The notes under the pieces: generated by a model
Databases searched by the model: none
What the model was told of the DNA's origin: nothing
The model's input: the letters and a program-made list of their open reading frames with translations, nothing else
Part shown: piece after piece, positions 43,081 through 51,943 of the stretch
Layout: every line of letters starts with the position of its first letter
Position numbering within the stretch: position 1 is the stretch's first letter
Source: Spirosoma utsteinense
GTDB taxonomy: Bacteria; Bacteroidota; Bacteroidia; Cytophagales; Spirosomataceae
Direction of reading: 5' to 3'
Assembly: GCF_014282275.1 (NCBI RefSeq)
Contig: NZ_VFIA01000027.1
Span: 27,975 to 91,974, forward strand
Length of the DNA: 64,000 nucleotides
Program-made: the position numbers and the translations under genes

Positions 43081-45579
43081 ATGAATATAGCAAAAGGTTA
43101 CTTCGATGAACATGCCGTACTTCATGCACTGGAACATTACCTGCCCGCTCAGGCCCCGCTCAAAGACTTCATTCACCACAATACCCTTCATGCCTTCCAG
43201 GATCTGCCTTTCTACGAAGGGCTGAACAAAGCGCATACCTTACTTGGCTACAATACGTCTCTCTCCCTGGGCGAGTACCGCCGTCTCTACACATCGGGGC
43301 TGATCAGTCCGGCTGTCTTACAAAAGGTTATCATTCAGCGTCAAGGTGAAAAGGCCCTGGCTGAGTGGACCGAAAAGTTACTGGCCACGACCTACGACCG
43401 GACCGATGTACCCCGGGTAGGTACGCTACGAGCCAACTGGAAACGACATTATCAGGTCGATCTGGACTCTATGGTGCATCCCACGCTGTTCCGCATTCTC
43501 TGTAGCTACCTCGACCAGGGAATCTCGATCTGGAATTTTCCTATTCGGGGCAAACAGTTTATCGACGCGCTTCGGGAAATGGAGAGCCGGTCCTACACGA
43601 GCTTTTTCAGAGGTAAACGGGCCAAACAGCTTCTGGTGAAGGGTTCCTGTACGCTGACCGATCTACTGGCGATTTTAGTTGGCGACGAGACCCTGTATGA
43701 GCATTATCTGTATGACCAGCAGTTTGCCCACCAGGGATGGTCGGGCATGGTGGCAGTTATCGAAAACCAGCCGCAAACGCTGCTCGATCCGAAGCAGATA
43801 GCGCTGCACGATGTGATCCTCTTCGAGTTGCTGCTCGAAATCGATGCGCTCGACTTTCAATTTGGTCCCAACTGGAAGCCCCTCAGCAGCCGACTGACCA
43901 CTCGCCCTGTCGATCTGTCGGCTCCGATAGCGAAAACAGAACTGTCGGACGTGCTGTCGCTCTGGCAGGATATTTACGAATGGAACTACTACGACCAGGT
44001 ATTGACTGGTGTGCAACGGCTTGGCCAAACTGCGCTGCCTCAACGAACGACGCCAAGTTTTCAGGCCTTTTTCTGCATCGATGACCGGGAATGCTCATTC
44101 CGGCGTCATATCGAACATGAAGATCCAGACTGCGAAACCTTCGGTACCCCCGGCTTCTTTGGCGTTGAGTTCTTCTACCAGCCCGAGGAAGGTAAGTTCT
44201 ACGAAAAAGCATGCCCGGCTCCGGTTACACCCAAATACCTTATCAAAGAGGTCGATGCCCGTAACAAAAGGAAGAAGGACGTTTATTTTACCAAACACGC
44301 TCATTCGTTCTATAGCGGCTGGCTGATAGCTCAAACGCTTGGACTGTGGTCGGTTCTTCGCCTGTTCCTGGCGGTATTCAATCCGTCGATGAGTGCCGCT
44401 ACCGCTTCGTCGCTCAAGCACATGCATAAACGGTCACGGCTCACCATCGAAAACCAAAATCCAGCCGATACCGAAAATGGGTTGCAGATCGGTTTTGGTA
44501 TCGATGAAATGGCCGATCGGGTCGAGCGATTGCTCAACAGTATCGGCCTGGTTCGGAATTTTGCGCCGGTCATCTACGTCGTCGGCCATGGGTCGAGCAC
44601 GGCCAATAACCCCCACTATGCGGCCTATGATTGTGGTGCCTGCTCGGGGCGTGCTGGCTCGGTTAACTCACGGGTACTGGCCTATATGGGCAATAAGCCT
44701 GCCGTTCGGGCGATCCTGCGTACGCGGGGTATTTCCATCCCCGACTCGACGCAGTTCATGGGAGCGCTGCACGATACAACCCGTGACGAAATCGTCTTTT
44801 TCGATGAAGAAACGCTGACGCCGGTAAACCTGGAAGCGCATAACAAGCGGGCGTCGATGTTTGAAAAAGCGCTGGACATGAACGCTAAAGAACGCTCGCG
44901 CCGGTTTGCCTCGGTCGACTCTACCCAGGCTCCGGATTATATCCACGAGCAATTGAAAAAACGGTCGGTATCTCTGTTCGAGCCCCGTCCGGAGCTAAAC
45001 CATGCAACTAATGCTCTTTGCCTGATCGGTCGCCGGTCGCTGTCTAAAGGGCTGTTTTTGGATCGCCGGTCGTTTTTGAATTCGTATGATTATCAAATAG
45101 ACCCGGAAGGGATCTATCTGTCAGGGATCCTGAACGCTGCCGCGCCGGTTTGTGGCGGTATCAATCTGGAATACTTTTTCTCCAGGGTCGATAACCAGAA
45201 GTTGGGAGCCGGCACGAAGCTGCCGCATAATGTAATGGGCCTGATTGGTGTTTCCAATGGAATCGACGGTGACCTGCGGTCTGGCTTACCGAGTCAGATG
45301 ATTGAGGTTCATGACCCTGTTCGGTTGATGATGCTGGTCGAACATTATCCTGATGTAGTTATAAAGGCCATCAAACGGTCGGACGCTACGTATGAATGGT
45401 TCATCAATGAATGGATTCGATTAGTGGCGGTCCATCCCGAAACGCGGGAGCTGTTTGTTTTCCGGGATGGCAATTTTGTGCCGTATGTACCATTGAGCCT
45501 TCCTGTCGAAACAGTAGCCAACGCGTTACCCCTTATTGAATCGGACGCACATAACCTTCCCGTCCATCTGCTTGCCTAA
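43081..45579 (+). CDS. dabA: DabA-type inorganic carbon pump subunit (DUF2309)
   Basis: 832 residues. DabA is a zinc protein distantly related to beta-carbonic anhydrase that, with the membrane subunit DabB, converts CO2 to bicarbonate vectorially. The four conserved site residues are seen with the right spacing: Cys332 and Asp334 in FFCIDDREC, His503 in VVGHGSS, Cys518 in YDCGACSG; the pairs C-x-D and H-x14-C match the Halothiobacillus protein (C351, D353, H524, C539). The N-terminal FIHHNTLHAFQDLPF is also typical. It starts 12 bp before dabB, so the two form an operon. Remarkable in an organism that otherwise looks heterotrophic. Confidence 0.93.
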   Translation: MNIAKGYFDEHAVLHALEHYLPAQAPLKDFIHHNTLHAFQDLPFYEGLNKAHTLLGYNTSLSLGEYRRLYTSGLISPAVLQKVIIQRQGEKALAEWTEKLLATTYDRTDVPRVGTLRANWKRHYQVDLDSMVHPTLFRILCSYLDQGISIWNFPIRGKQFIDALREMESRSYTSFFRGKRAKQLLVKGSCTLTDLLAILVGDETLYEHYLYDQQFAHQGWSGMVAVIENQPQTLLDPKQIALHDVILFELLLEIDALDFQFGPNWKPLSSRLTTRPVDLSAPIAKTELSDVLSLWQDIYEWNYYDQVLTGVQRLGQTALPQRTTPSFQAFFCIDDRECSFRRHIEHEDPDCETFGTPGFFGVEFFYQPEEGKFYEKACPAPVTPKYLIKEVDARNKRKKDVYFTKHAHSFYSGWLIAQTLGLWSVLRLFLAVFNPSMSAATASSLKHMHKRSRLTIENQNPADTENGLQIGFGIDEMADRVERLLNSIGLVRNFAPVIYVVGHGSSTANNPHYAAYDCGACSGRAGSVNSRVLAYMGNKPAVRAILRTRGISIPDSTQFMGALHDTTRDEIVFFDEETLTPVNLEAHNKRASMFEKALDMNAKERSRRFASVDSTQAPDYIHEQLKKRSVSLFEPRPELNHATNALCLIGRRSLSKGLFLDRRSFLNSYDYQIDPEGIYLSGILNAAAPVCGGINLEYFFSRVDNQKLGAGTKLPHNVMGLIGVSNGIDGDLRSGLPSQMIEVHDPVRLMMLVEHYPDVVIKAIKRSDATYEWFINEWIRLVAVHPETRELFVFRDGNFVPYVPLSLPVETVANALPLIESDAHNLPVHLLA

Positions 45580-45591
45580 CCGGCCTTAGTT

Positions 45592-47460
45592 ATGTCGTCA
45601 CTTTTACATTTTTTTATTTTACTCCCACTGGCTGGCTTTCTGCTTAGCTTGTTAATACCAGCCAAAAAGGAAACGTTTATCTTTTGGGTGACACATGTTG
45701 CCGTGATGCTGCATCTGGCTGGTGCCTTTTCCTTTCTGGCTTACTGGATTGCCAATGGCTATCCAACGCTCGACATGAAAGAGATCGTTCTGGTGAAAGC
45801 CAGCGGGTATGAATTTTTTATCGACTTCGATTTTGATAAGGTTACAGCGGTTTACCTGATTGTTGGGTCGTTTTTGACGTTCATCGTAACAGCTTACAGT
45901 CGGCGCTACATGCACCGGGAAGCGGGTTATAAACGATTTTTCAATACCATACTGTTCTTCTTTCTGGGTTATAACGTCACCATCTTTTCCGGTAATCTGG
46001 AGACGCTGTTCGTGGGCTGGGAATTGCTGGGCGTCTCATCCTTCCTGCTGATCGCTTTCTACCGTGAGCGGTATCTGCCGGTAAAAAATGCCGTAAAAGT
46101 GTTTTCCATTTACCGGCTCGGCGATGTTGGTTTGATTCTGGCTATGTGGATGAGCCACCATTTGTGGCATCAGAATATTACATTCTCACAAATCAATAAC
46201 TATGAACTTGTCCATGAGCATCTTCAGGGGCATAGTTTGGTTGGTATTTTTATCTCGCTCATGCTGTTGCTGTCGGCCCTGGCGAAATCGGCACAGTTGC
46301 CGTTTTCGTCATGGCTACCCCGGGCTATGGAAGGCCCAACCCCATCCAGCGCCATTTTCTACGGGTCCCTGTCGGTCCACCTGGGTGTTTTTCTGCTGAT
46401 CCGCACATTTCCGTTTTGGGAATATCAACTGTCAGTTCGGATTCTGATTGGCTTGCTGGGACTTATTACCGCCGTTATTTCAACGGGTATCGCCCGGGTA
46501 CAGTCATCGGTGAAAAGTCAGATCGCGTATGCATCGATTGCCCAGATCGGGTTGATGTTTATCGAGGTTGCCGCTGGTTTTGAGAACCTAGCCCTGTTTC
46601 ACTTCGCCGGTAACGCTTTCCTGAGAACTTACCAGCTGCTGGTATCGCCATCGGTTGTCACCTACCTGATTCGTGAACAGTTTTATACGCCTGTCCCTCA
46701 CAAGCGGTCGATCGAAGACTCCTTTCCTCAAAAGCTACAGTACACAGTTTACATGCTGTGCATCCGGGAATGGAATCTGGACTCGATGATGTACCAGTAC
46801 TTATGGAATCCGCTGAAATGGGCAGGCCGAAAGCTGAACTTCCTGTCCATTACCCGCGTCGTGGCCTTCTCGCTGCCTGTTTTTCTGGCTGGAATAATCG
46901 GGTTTTACATGAATTGGCCAATGCCCGCTCAGTTACGGGCTTATCTGCCTGTCGTATTTGCCTCCATCGGCCTGTTGATGGTGCTAAAAGCCTTTACCGA
47001 GCGGATGAAGACGCGCATGAGCTGGGTTCTCATTATGTTCAACCACTTCTGGATTGCGCTGGCCATCTCGTTCAACGAGCAGTTCAAAATTGAACAGGTT
47101 TACTTATACCTGAGCGGAATAGTTGTTGCCGGTATCCTGGGGTTAGGGTGTATCAGCTGGCTGAAAAAGGTCGAGCAGGATACAGGCCTGAACCAGTTTC
47201 ATGGTCATGCATACAAGCATCCGAAACTGGCATTGCTGTTTCTGATTGCCTGTCTGGGGTTGTCAGGCTTCCCCATTACACCCACGTTTATTGGAGAAGA
47301 CCTGATCTTTACCCATATCCATGAGGATCAGGCCCTACTGGCCTTGATTGTGGCGCTCAGCTTTATTATCGATGGCCTGGCGATTATACGGATGTATGCC
47401 CGGCTTTTCATGGGTCCACATGCCAAATCAATGTATGAAATGGCCTATCGCTCCTCATAG
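45592..47460 (+). CDS. dabB: DabB-type proton-conducting membrane subunit
   Basis: 622 residues, ~14-15 membrane helices. The NuoL/MrpA-type core contains GWELLGVSSFLLIAFYRER and SALAKSAQLPFSSWLPRAME with the channel Lys/Glu residues (WELLG, AKSAQ, AMEGPTPSS). DabB forms the proton channel that energises DabA. It belongs to the NADH-quinone oxidoreductase-like family but has no complex I neighbours. It lies 12 bp after dabA. Confidence 0.93.
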   Translation: MSSLLHFFILLPLAGFLLSLLIPAKKETFIFWVTHVAVMLHLAGAFSFLAYWIANGYPTLDMKEIVLVKASGYEFFIDFDFDKVTAVYLIVGSFLTFIVTAYSRRYMHREAGYKRFFNTILFFFLGYNVTIFSGNLETLFVGWELLGVSSFLLIAFYRERYLPVKNAVKVFSIYRLGDVGLILAMWMSHHLWHQNITFSQINNYELVHEHLQGHSLVGIFISLMLLLSALAKSAQLPFSSWLPRAMEGPTPSSAIFYGSLSVHLGVFLLIRTFPFWEYQLSVRILIGLLGLITAVISTGIARVQSSVKSQIAYASIAQIGLMFIEVAAGFENLALFHFAGNAFLRTYQLLVSPSVVTYLIREQFYTPVPHKRSIEDSFPQKLQYTVYMLCIREWNLDSMMYQYLWNPLKWAGRKLNFLSITRVVAFSLPVFLAGIIGFYMNWPMPAQLRAYLPVVFASIGLLMVLKAFTERMKTRMSWVLIMFNHFWIALAISFNEQFKIEQVYLYLSGIVVAGILGLGCISWLKKVEQDTGLNQFHGHAYKHPKLALLFLIACLGLSGFPITPTFIGEDLIFTHIHEDQALLALIVALSFIIDGLAIIRMYARLFMGPHAKSMYEMAYRSS

Positions 47461-47591
47461 TCTCCTTTACCTTTCTTAGTAGTTATCAGGATTGAAAATG
47501 GTAGAACGGCTCGTTCTACCATTTTTTGTTATCATTTATAAACCCCTGTTGATTTGTTGAGTTATCAGAGAAACTAGACAACTCAATGACT

Positions 47592-48044
47592 ATGAAAAAT
47601 GCATTAGCCACGTTTGCCGCTGTCCTGCTCATTGCAGGAACAGCCGCAGCACAGCAATCGAATACGAATTCTACAAATAACCAGTCGACAACCCCCACAA
47701 CGACCGGTACGACCGGAACCGGAACAACGCTGGAGCAGAACAGCGCAGGTAGCGTTACGTCAGGTACAACCAATAATGGATCGTCGTCTGCCAACACGGT
47801 ACCCCGGACGAATACCGCCGACCAGAATCCTACCAATGTCAACACCAATGGAACGGCCAACACCAACGCTACAGTAGGAACGGGTAATACGTTGGAGCAG
47901 AACAGTGCGGGTAGCGTTACAGCTGGTTCGAACAATAATGGCGGCATGACCACCACTACCGATGCCACTAGCAGTACAATGACGGGAGGTAGTCCGGTGA
48001 AAGCTAAAAAGCTGAAAAAGAAGAAAGAGAACTCACGTAATTAA
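47592..48044 (+). CDS. Secreted Asn/Thr/Ser-rich protein with internal repeats
   Basis: 150 residues from ATG 47592 (a slightly earlier ATG at 47586 is less likely). The signal peptide is MKNALATFAAVLLIAGTAAA. The mature part is 70% Asn, Thr, Ser, Gly and Gln, disordered, with two copies of TLEQNSAGSVT about 50 residues apart, each followed by an Asn-rich linker, and a basic tail (KAKKLKKKKENSRN). Likely cell-surface or periplasmic; function unknown. Confidence 0.8.
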   Translation: MKNALATFAAVLLIAGTAAAQQSNTNSTNNQSTTPTTTGTTGTGTTLEQNSAGSVTSGTTNNGSSSANTVPRTNTADQNPTNVNTNGTANTNATVGTGNTLEQNSAGSVTAGSNNNGGMTTTTDATSSTMTGGSPVKAKKLKKKKENSRN

Positions 48045-48073
48045 GAATCTGGTTAGGATTACTGGCAGGAAAT

Positions 48074-48156
48074 GGTCGGTAGTAGCCTGGACGGCCACGT
48101 CCGGGTAGTGCGTTCCATTTCACTCCCGGACGTAGCCGTCCAGGCTACTACCGACC
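48074..48156. repeat. 36-bp hairpin (GTAGCCTGGACGG family)
   Basis: 48074-48110 pairs with 48121-48156: 22 perfect bp, one mismatch, nine more bp, one bulge and four bp, around a 10-nt loop. It lies downstream of the Asn/Thr-rich gene; no T-run follows, so it is probably a repeat element rather than a simple terminator. Confidence 0.85.
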
Positions 48157-48253
48157 GCCTGGCTGAAACACAGTCCAACGTGAAATCCTGAACAGGTTCT
48201 AATTGTGATTTCTAACGGAAAGGAATCCTAATCCGCCCTAAAATTAAATAGCT

Positions 48254-48526
48254 ATGAAAACGCTTTTTTCCATTGCGCTTTTTGCATTACTACCCGCTAT
48301 GGCTATTGCCCAGCGTGAAAGCATTAAAAGCAGCAACAAGTACAACAGTGCCGCGATGCGCGTGTCTGATAAAGAGAAGCAAAAGGCCCTGACCGAAAAG
48401 GTGAACGGGCAGCGACCTGACCAGCCGGCGAAGCCAAAGCCCAAAAGTGGTAAGCAGGTATTACAGGGACCAACCGAAAATGGGAACCGGTTCAAGAGTA
48501 CAAAACCAGCCAATAAACCTCAGTAG
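48254..48526 (+). CDS. Small secreted basic protein
   Basis: 90 residues. The signal peptide is MKTLFSIALFALLPAMAIAQ. The mature part is rich in Lys, Pro, Asn and Gln (DQPAKPKPKSGKQVLQ) and probably unfolded. Second of a trio of small secreted genes. No family recognised. Confidence 0.75.
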   Translation: MKTLFSIALFALLPAMAIAQRESIKSSNKYNSAAMRVSDKEKQKALTEKVNGQRPDQPAKPKPKSGKQVLQGPTENGNRFKSTKPANKPQ

Positions 48527-48529
48527 TAG

Positions 48530-48565
48530 ATCAAACGCCCGTCACATTCGCGACGGGCGTTTGAT
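48530..48565 (+). terminator. 14-bp hairpin terminator
   Basis: ATCAAACGCCCGTC (48530-48543) pairs with 48552-48565, followed by TTAATA. Ends the preceding small secreted gene. Confidence 0.8.
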
Positions 48566-48645
48566 TTAATAGACGTTTAATAAACGATTACAAGTTTTCC
48601 TTGTTTATATACCAAATTCCAACCGATCACTAAATACCATCAAGT

Positions 48646-48879
48646 ATGAAAAAGATGATTTTCGCTGCCGCTGCCATCGTCATGATGTCGGGTGCTGCTT
48701 TCGCTCAGGACAACGTGAAGAAAGAAGCCAAAATGGCGCATAAGGAAATGAAGCATGAAGCCAAAGGAATGAAGAAGGACGCTAAAAAAGCGGGCGACGA
48801 CACGAAGGCTGAAGCCGCAAAAGATATGAAAAGCATGCACAAAAGCATGAAGAAAGAAGTTAAGAAAGTAGACAACTAG
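48646..48879 (+). CDS. Small secreted Lys/Ala-rich protein
   Basis: 77 residues. The signal peptide MKKMIFAAAAIVMMSGAAFA is followed by KKEAKMAHKEMKHEAKGMKK, a repeated basic amphipathic helix pattern. Third of the trio of small secreted genes; role unknown. Confidence 0.78.
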   Translation: MKKMIFAAAAIVMMSGAAFAQDNVKKEAKMAHKEMKHEAKGMKKDAKKAGDDTKAEAAKDMKSMHKSMKKEVKKVDN

Positions 48880-48895
48880 TGGTTTGCAGTAGTGC

Positions 48896-48930
48896 AAAAA
48901 AGGCTCGACCAACACGGTTGAGCCTTTTTT
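48896..48930. terminator. 15-bp hairpin between convergent genes
   Basis: 48896-48910 pairs with 48916-48930 (15 bp with one G-U pair) around AACAC, with A- and T-runs at both ends; it terminates the small secreted gene on + and the reductase on -. Confidence 0.88.
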
Positions 48931-49003
48931 GTTTGTGTTCAGTTCAACCAGCTACCTGATTTTACTTTTGTTGTAGTTCATGAGTACATGAAGGTAGGTT
49001 GGC

Positions 49004-50035
49004 TCAGTCGACCTTTAACAGCAGTTTGCCGAAATTCTGGCCGGTGAAGAGCATCATCAGGGTAGACAAAAAATTGTCGATGCCGTGTTCAACCTGAACC
49101 CGGGCACCCAGCTTCCCTTCGTGGATCCAATCAGCCATTTCCCGGGCAGCCGTTCCATAATTAGCGGCATTGTCGAAGACGACGATGCCTTCCATCCGGG
49201 CGCGGTTGGTTAGCAGCGACAGGTAGTTCGACGGTCCTTTAACAGGTGTTGTATTGTTGTATTGCGAAATAGCCCCGCAAATGACGATGCGGGCCTTGCG
49301 CCGGATCTGGGTCAAAACTGTATCCAGAATATCGCCCCCCACGTTGTCGAAATAGACATCTATTCCTTCAGGGCATGCCGCTTTAAGGGCTTTGCGGAGG
49401 TCGCCGGTTTTGTAGTTAACGCAGGCATCGAATCCTAGTTCGTTGACACAGTAATCACACTTTTCCTGGTCGCCGGCTATACCCACCACCCGACACCCTT
49501 TGATTTTGGCAATTTGGCCAACGACGCTACCCACGGCTCCGGCTGCTCCCGATACCACGACGGTTTCGCCGGGTTGCGGCTGCCCCGTATCGAGTAAACC
49601 AAAATAGGCCGTCATACCAGGCATACCGAGCGTAGCCATGTACGTTTCCAGCGGGGCAATGGTGGTGTCAACCTTACGAATATCGTCGCCTTTGGCCTGA
49701 TCGGAAACACCGGTTAGCAGGCCAAATTGCTGAACGCCCCAACTACCTGTCACGTAGTCGCCAACGGCGTAGTCCGGATGGTTCGATGTGATGACCTGTC
49801 CGGCGGTGCCCGCCCGAAAAACATCGCCAAGCTGGATGGGAGGGATGTATGATTTGCCTTCGTTCATCCAGCCGCGCATGGCGGGATCGAGCGAGACATA
49901 GATGGTTTTGACAAGCACCTGACCCGCTTCGGGATTGGGTTGCTCAACAGTTTCAATCGTGAGGTTTTCAGGGGTTGGGTTGCCCACCGGGCGCGAGGCT
50001 AGCAGGATTCGGGTATTGCTTATTAATGACGACAT
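49004..50035 (-). CDS. NADP-dependent medium-chain reductase (LTB4 12-hydroxydehydrogenase/CurA-like)
   Basis: 343 residues. The GroES-like N-terminal domain (VLVKTIYVSLDPAMRGWM) is followed by the nucleotide-binding part GETVVVSGAAGAVGSVVGQI and the C-terminal VYFDNVGGDILDTVL and RIVICGAISQYNNT. The zinc ligands of alcohol dehydrogenases are absent, as in the zinc-free double-bond reductase group (YncB/CurA). It reduces alpha,beta-unsaturated carbonyls. Confidence 0.92.
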   Translation of the reverse strand: MSSLISNTRILLASRPVGNPTPENLTIETVEQPNPEAGQVLVKTIYVSLDPAMRGWMNEGKSYIPPIQLGDVFRAGTAGQVITSNHPDYAVGDYVTGSWGVQQFGLLTGVSDQAKGDDIRKVDTTIAPLETYMATLGMPGMTAYFGLLDTGQPQPGETVVVSGAAGAVGSVVGQIAKIKGCRVVGIAGDQEKCDYCVNELGFDACVNYKTGDLRKALKAACPEGIDVYFDNVGGDILDTVLTQIRRKARIVICGAISQYNNTTPVKGPSNYLSLLTNRARMEGIVVFDNAANYGTAAREMADWIHEGKLGARVQVEHGIDNFLSTLMMLFTGQNFGKLLLKVD

Positions 50036-50168
50036 AGAAAGATGGTAGCGGCTTTGTTGTTCGACAAGGTAGGCTAATTTATGTCAAACCCCCGGTAGTG
50101 CGGTCCGGTGTCCCGGTTAAAGACACTGCCAGAGTTCGTCCTTTGCAATAATATTTTTCATTGACTGG

Positions 50169-50198
50169 TTGATTAGTTGAAAAAACGTATTACTATTG
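50169..50198 (+). promoter_or_regulatory. Promoter of the ABC/GntR operon
   Basis: TTG (50169-50171), 19 bp, then TACTATTG (50191-50198), one base off TAnnTTTG. ATG lies 44 bp further. Confidence 0.6.
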
Positions 50199-50200
50199 CA

Positions 50201-50222
50201 GTGTACTATTTATCTAATACAC
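50201..50222 (+). promoter_or_regulatory. Candidate operator overlapping the start of transcription
   Basis: GTGTA-N12-TACAC inverted repeat (50201-50205 with 50218-50222), where three more positions of the spacer also match. It lies just after the -7 box, the right place for autorepression by the GntR gene in this operon. Confidence 0.5.
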
Positions 50223-50241
50223 CATTAAGTCTTTATTATTT

Positions 50242-51114
50242 ATGATAGAGCTACGAAACCTGTCCTTTGGCTATCGGCGAAACAAGCTATTGTACGAGGG
50301 ACTATCACTGACGTTGGTGCCCGGGTCGATTTACGGCCTGCTTGGGCCGAATGGCGCGGGTAAATCCACGCTGCTCCATTTGCTATCGGGATTACTGTAC
50401 CCGAAATCGGGTACTATCCGTGCTGGCCTATACAACCCGTCTGACCGTAAACCTGCTTTTCTTGAAGATCTGTTTTTGGTGCCTGAAGAGTTTTATGTGC
50501 CGCCCGTTCGCATTCGGGAGTTCATAACCAGTAATGCTTCCTTCTACCCGCGTTTCGATCGTGCCCAGATGGCCAGTTACATGGATGAGTTTGGGTTGGC
50601 CGACGATCAGAAATTGAATGAACTGTCGTATGGTCAGAAGAAAAAGGTGCTTATCGGGTTTGGGCTATCCACGAATACCGCTGTTCTGCTAATGGATGAG
50701 CCCACCAACGGACTCGATATTCCATCGAAAAGCCAGTTCAGGCGGCTGGTAGCCGGGGCTGTGGATGAGCGTCGAACGGTTGTTATCTCGACCCATCAGG
50801 TCCGCGATCTCGAAGCCCTTATCGACCCTGTTATCATTCTGGCGGCTAATCCCAACGGAACTATGGGTATTGGTCTCAACGCTGGTATGGAGACGATAAC
50901 GGAGCGGCTCTGGTTTGGATTGACGCCGGAGTTGGAAGCAGGTAGTCAACTTTTATATTCAGAGAGGGCCGTAGGTGGTTATGCCGTTGTTGCCGAAAAT
51001 CGGACGGCCGAGCCAAACCGCCTGGATCTGGAACGACTCTTCAACGCTGTACAAGCCAATCCGGCCAGGATTAGCCAATTGCTTTCGGCAAACACAAACC
51101 TATCCCGTATATGA
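50242..51114 (+). CDS. ABC transporter ATP-binding protein
   Basis: 290 residues. Walker A GLLGPNGAGKSTLLHLLSG, signature motif ELSYGQKKK (a variant of LSGGQ), Walker B VLLMDEPTNGLD, and the switch His in VVISTHQ. YtrB/ABC-2 exporter type. It overlaps the next gene by four bases (ATGA), so the two are translationally coupled. Confidence 0.93.
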   Translation: MIELRNLSFGYRRNKLLYEGLSLTLVPGSIYGLLGPNGAGKSTLLHLLSGLLYPKSGTIRAGLYNPSDRKPAFLEDLFLVPEEFYVPPVRIREFITSNASFYPRFDRAQMASYMDEFGLADDQKLNELSYGQKKKVLIGFGLSTNTAVLLMDEPTNGLDIPSKSQFRRLVAGAVDERRTVVISTHQVRDLEALIDPVIILAANPNGTMGIGLNAGMETITERLWFGLTPELEAGSQLLYSERAVGGYAVVAENRTAEPNRLDLERLFNAVQANPARISQLLSANTNLSRI

Positions 51115-51941
51115 ACCAGACCTTTTCACCTGCTCGTTTCGGGCGGCTTTTACACCACTACTTTGTAGCGAACCGAGGGCAACTGCTCGCTGGTCTGGTA
51201 CTCTTGCTGGGCGTTATGATTGTTGCGTTTATCCTGATCTATTCAGAAACTCCGCCTGAAGTAGAAAGCCTACGTCTACCACTCCTGTTTATTCCTGGTT
51301 GGATAGCCTGGTATGTATTTATCTGGCAGCAAACCGACACGCTGAATAACAAAGAGCGCTCCATGGCCTACTTTATGCAACCCGCTTCACAGGTTGAGAA
51401 GATACTCCTGATCTGGTTCGTAACAGGTATCTGTTTCCTGCTGGTTTACCTGACGTGTTTTACGCTAATGGATTTGATAGGGGTTTCTTACGTAAACAAT
51501 CGGGACTGGAATGCTGGTCAGGTGGAGCAGATAAGAATGAGGGGCGGACTGGCACAATTGACACCTTTCTACGCGTCAACAGATAAAAACATACCTAATG
51601 TAATTGTATGGATTACGGTTTTATTTCACCCGTTTGCGCTGGCATTCCTATTGGTATTTCGGTGGTATAATCTGGCTACTGTGGCCGTAATGGCGTTTTT
51701 GCTTCTTGTCTTTTTATACCTGAGCAATAGATTTATTGCGTACAATATGACCAATATAAATGACGCGGTTAGTATACGACCTTTCGATGATGCTATCGTC
51801 CGGTCACCAGACCAGCGTAGCTACCGGACGATAGCGCTCCCCCAGCCGCTGGGCAATCAACTCCGTTATACGCTGGTCATTACCATAGGTGTCCTTCTGT
51901 ACATCACTGCCTACTTCAGGCTTAAAGAGCGGGAGGTATAA
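51111..51941 (+). CDS. ABC transporter membrane protein
   Basis: 276 residues. About six membrane helices (GLVLLLGVMIVAFILIY, VTGICFLLVYLTCFTLMD, LAFLLVFRWYNLATVAVM). The domain has no named match, but its position identifies it as the membrane partner of the preceding ATPase. It ends two bases before the GntR gene. Confidence 0.85.
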   Translation: MNQTFSPARFGRLLHHYFVANRGQLLAGLVLLLGVMIVAFILIYSETPPEVESLRLPLLFIPGWIAWYVFIWQQTDTLNNKERSMAYFMQPASQVEKILLIWFVTGICFLLVYLTCFTLMDLIGVSYVNNRDWNAGQVEQIRMRGGLAQLTPFYASTDKNIPNVIVWITVLFHPFALAFLLVFRWYNLATVAVMAFLLLVFLYLSNRFIAYNMTNINDAVSIRPFDDAIVRSPDQRSYRTIALPQPLGNQLRYTLVITIGVLLYITAYFRLKEREV

Positions 51942-51943
51942 CC

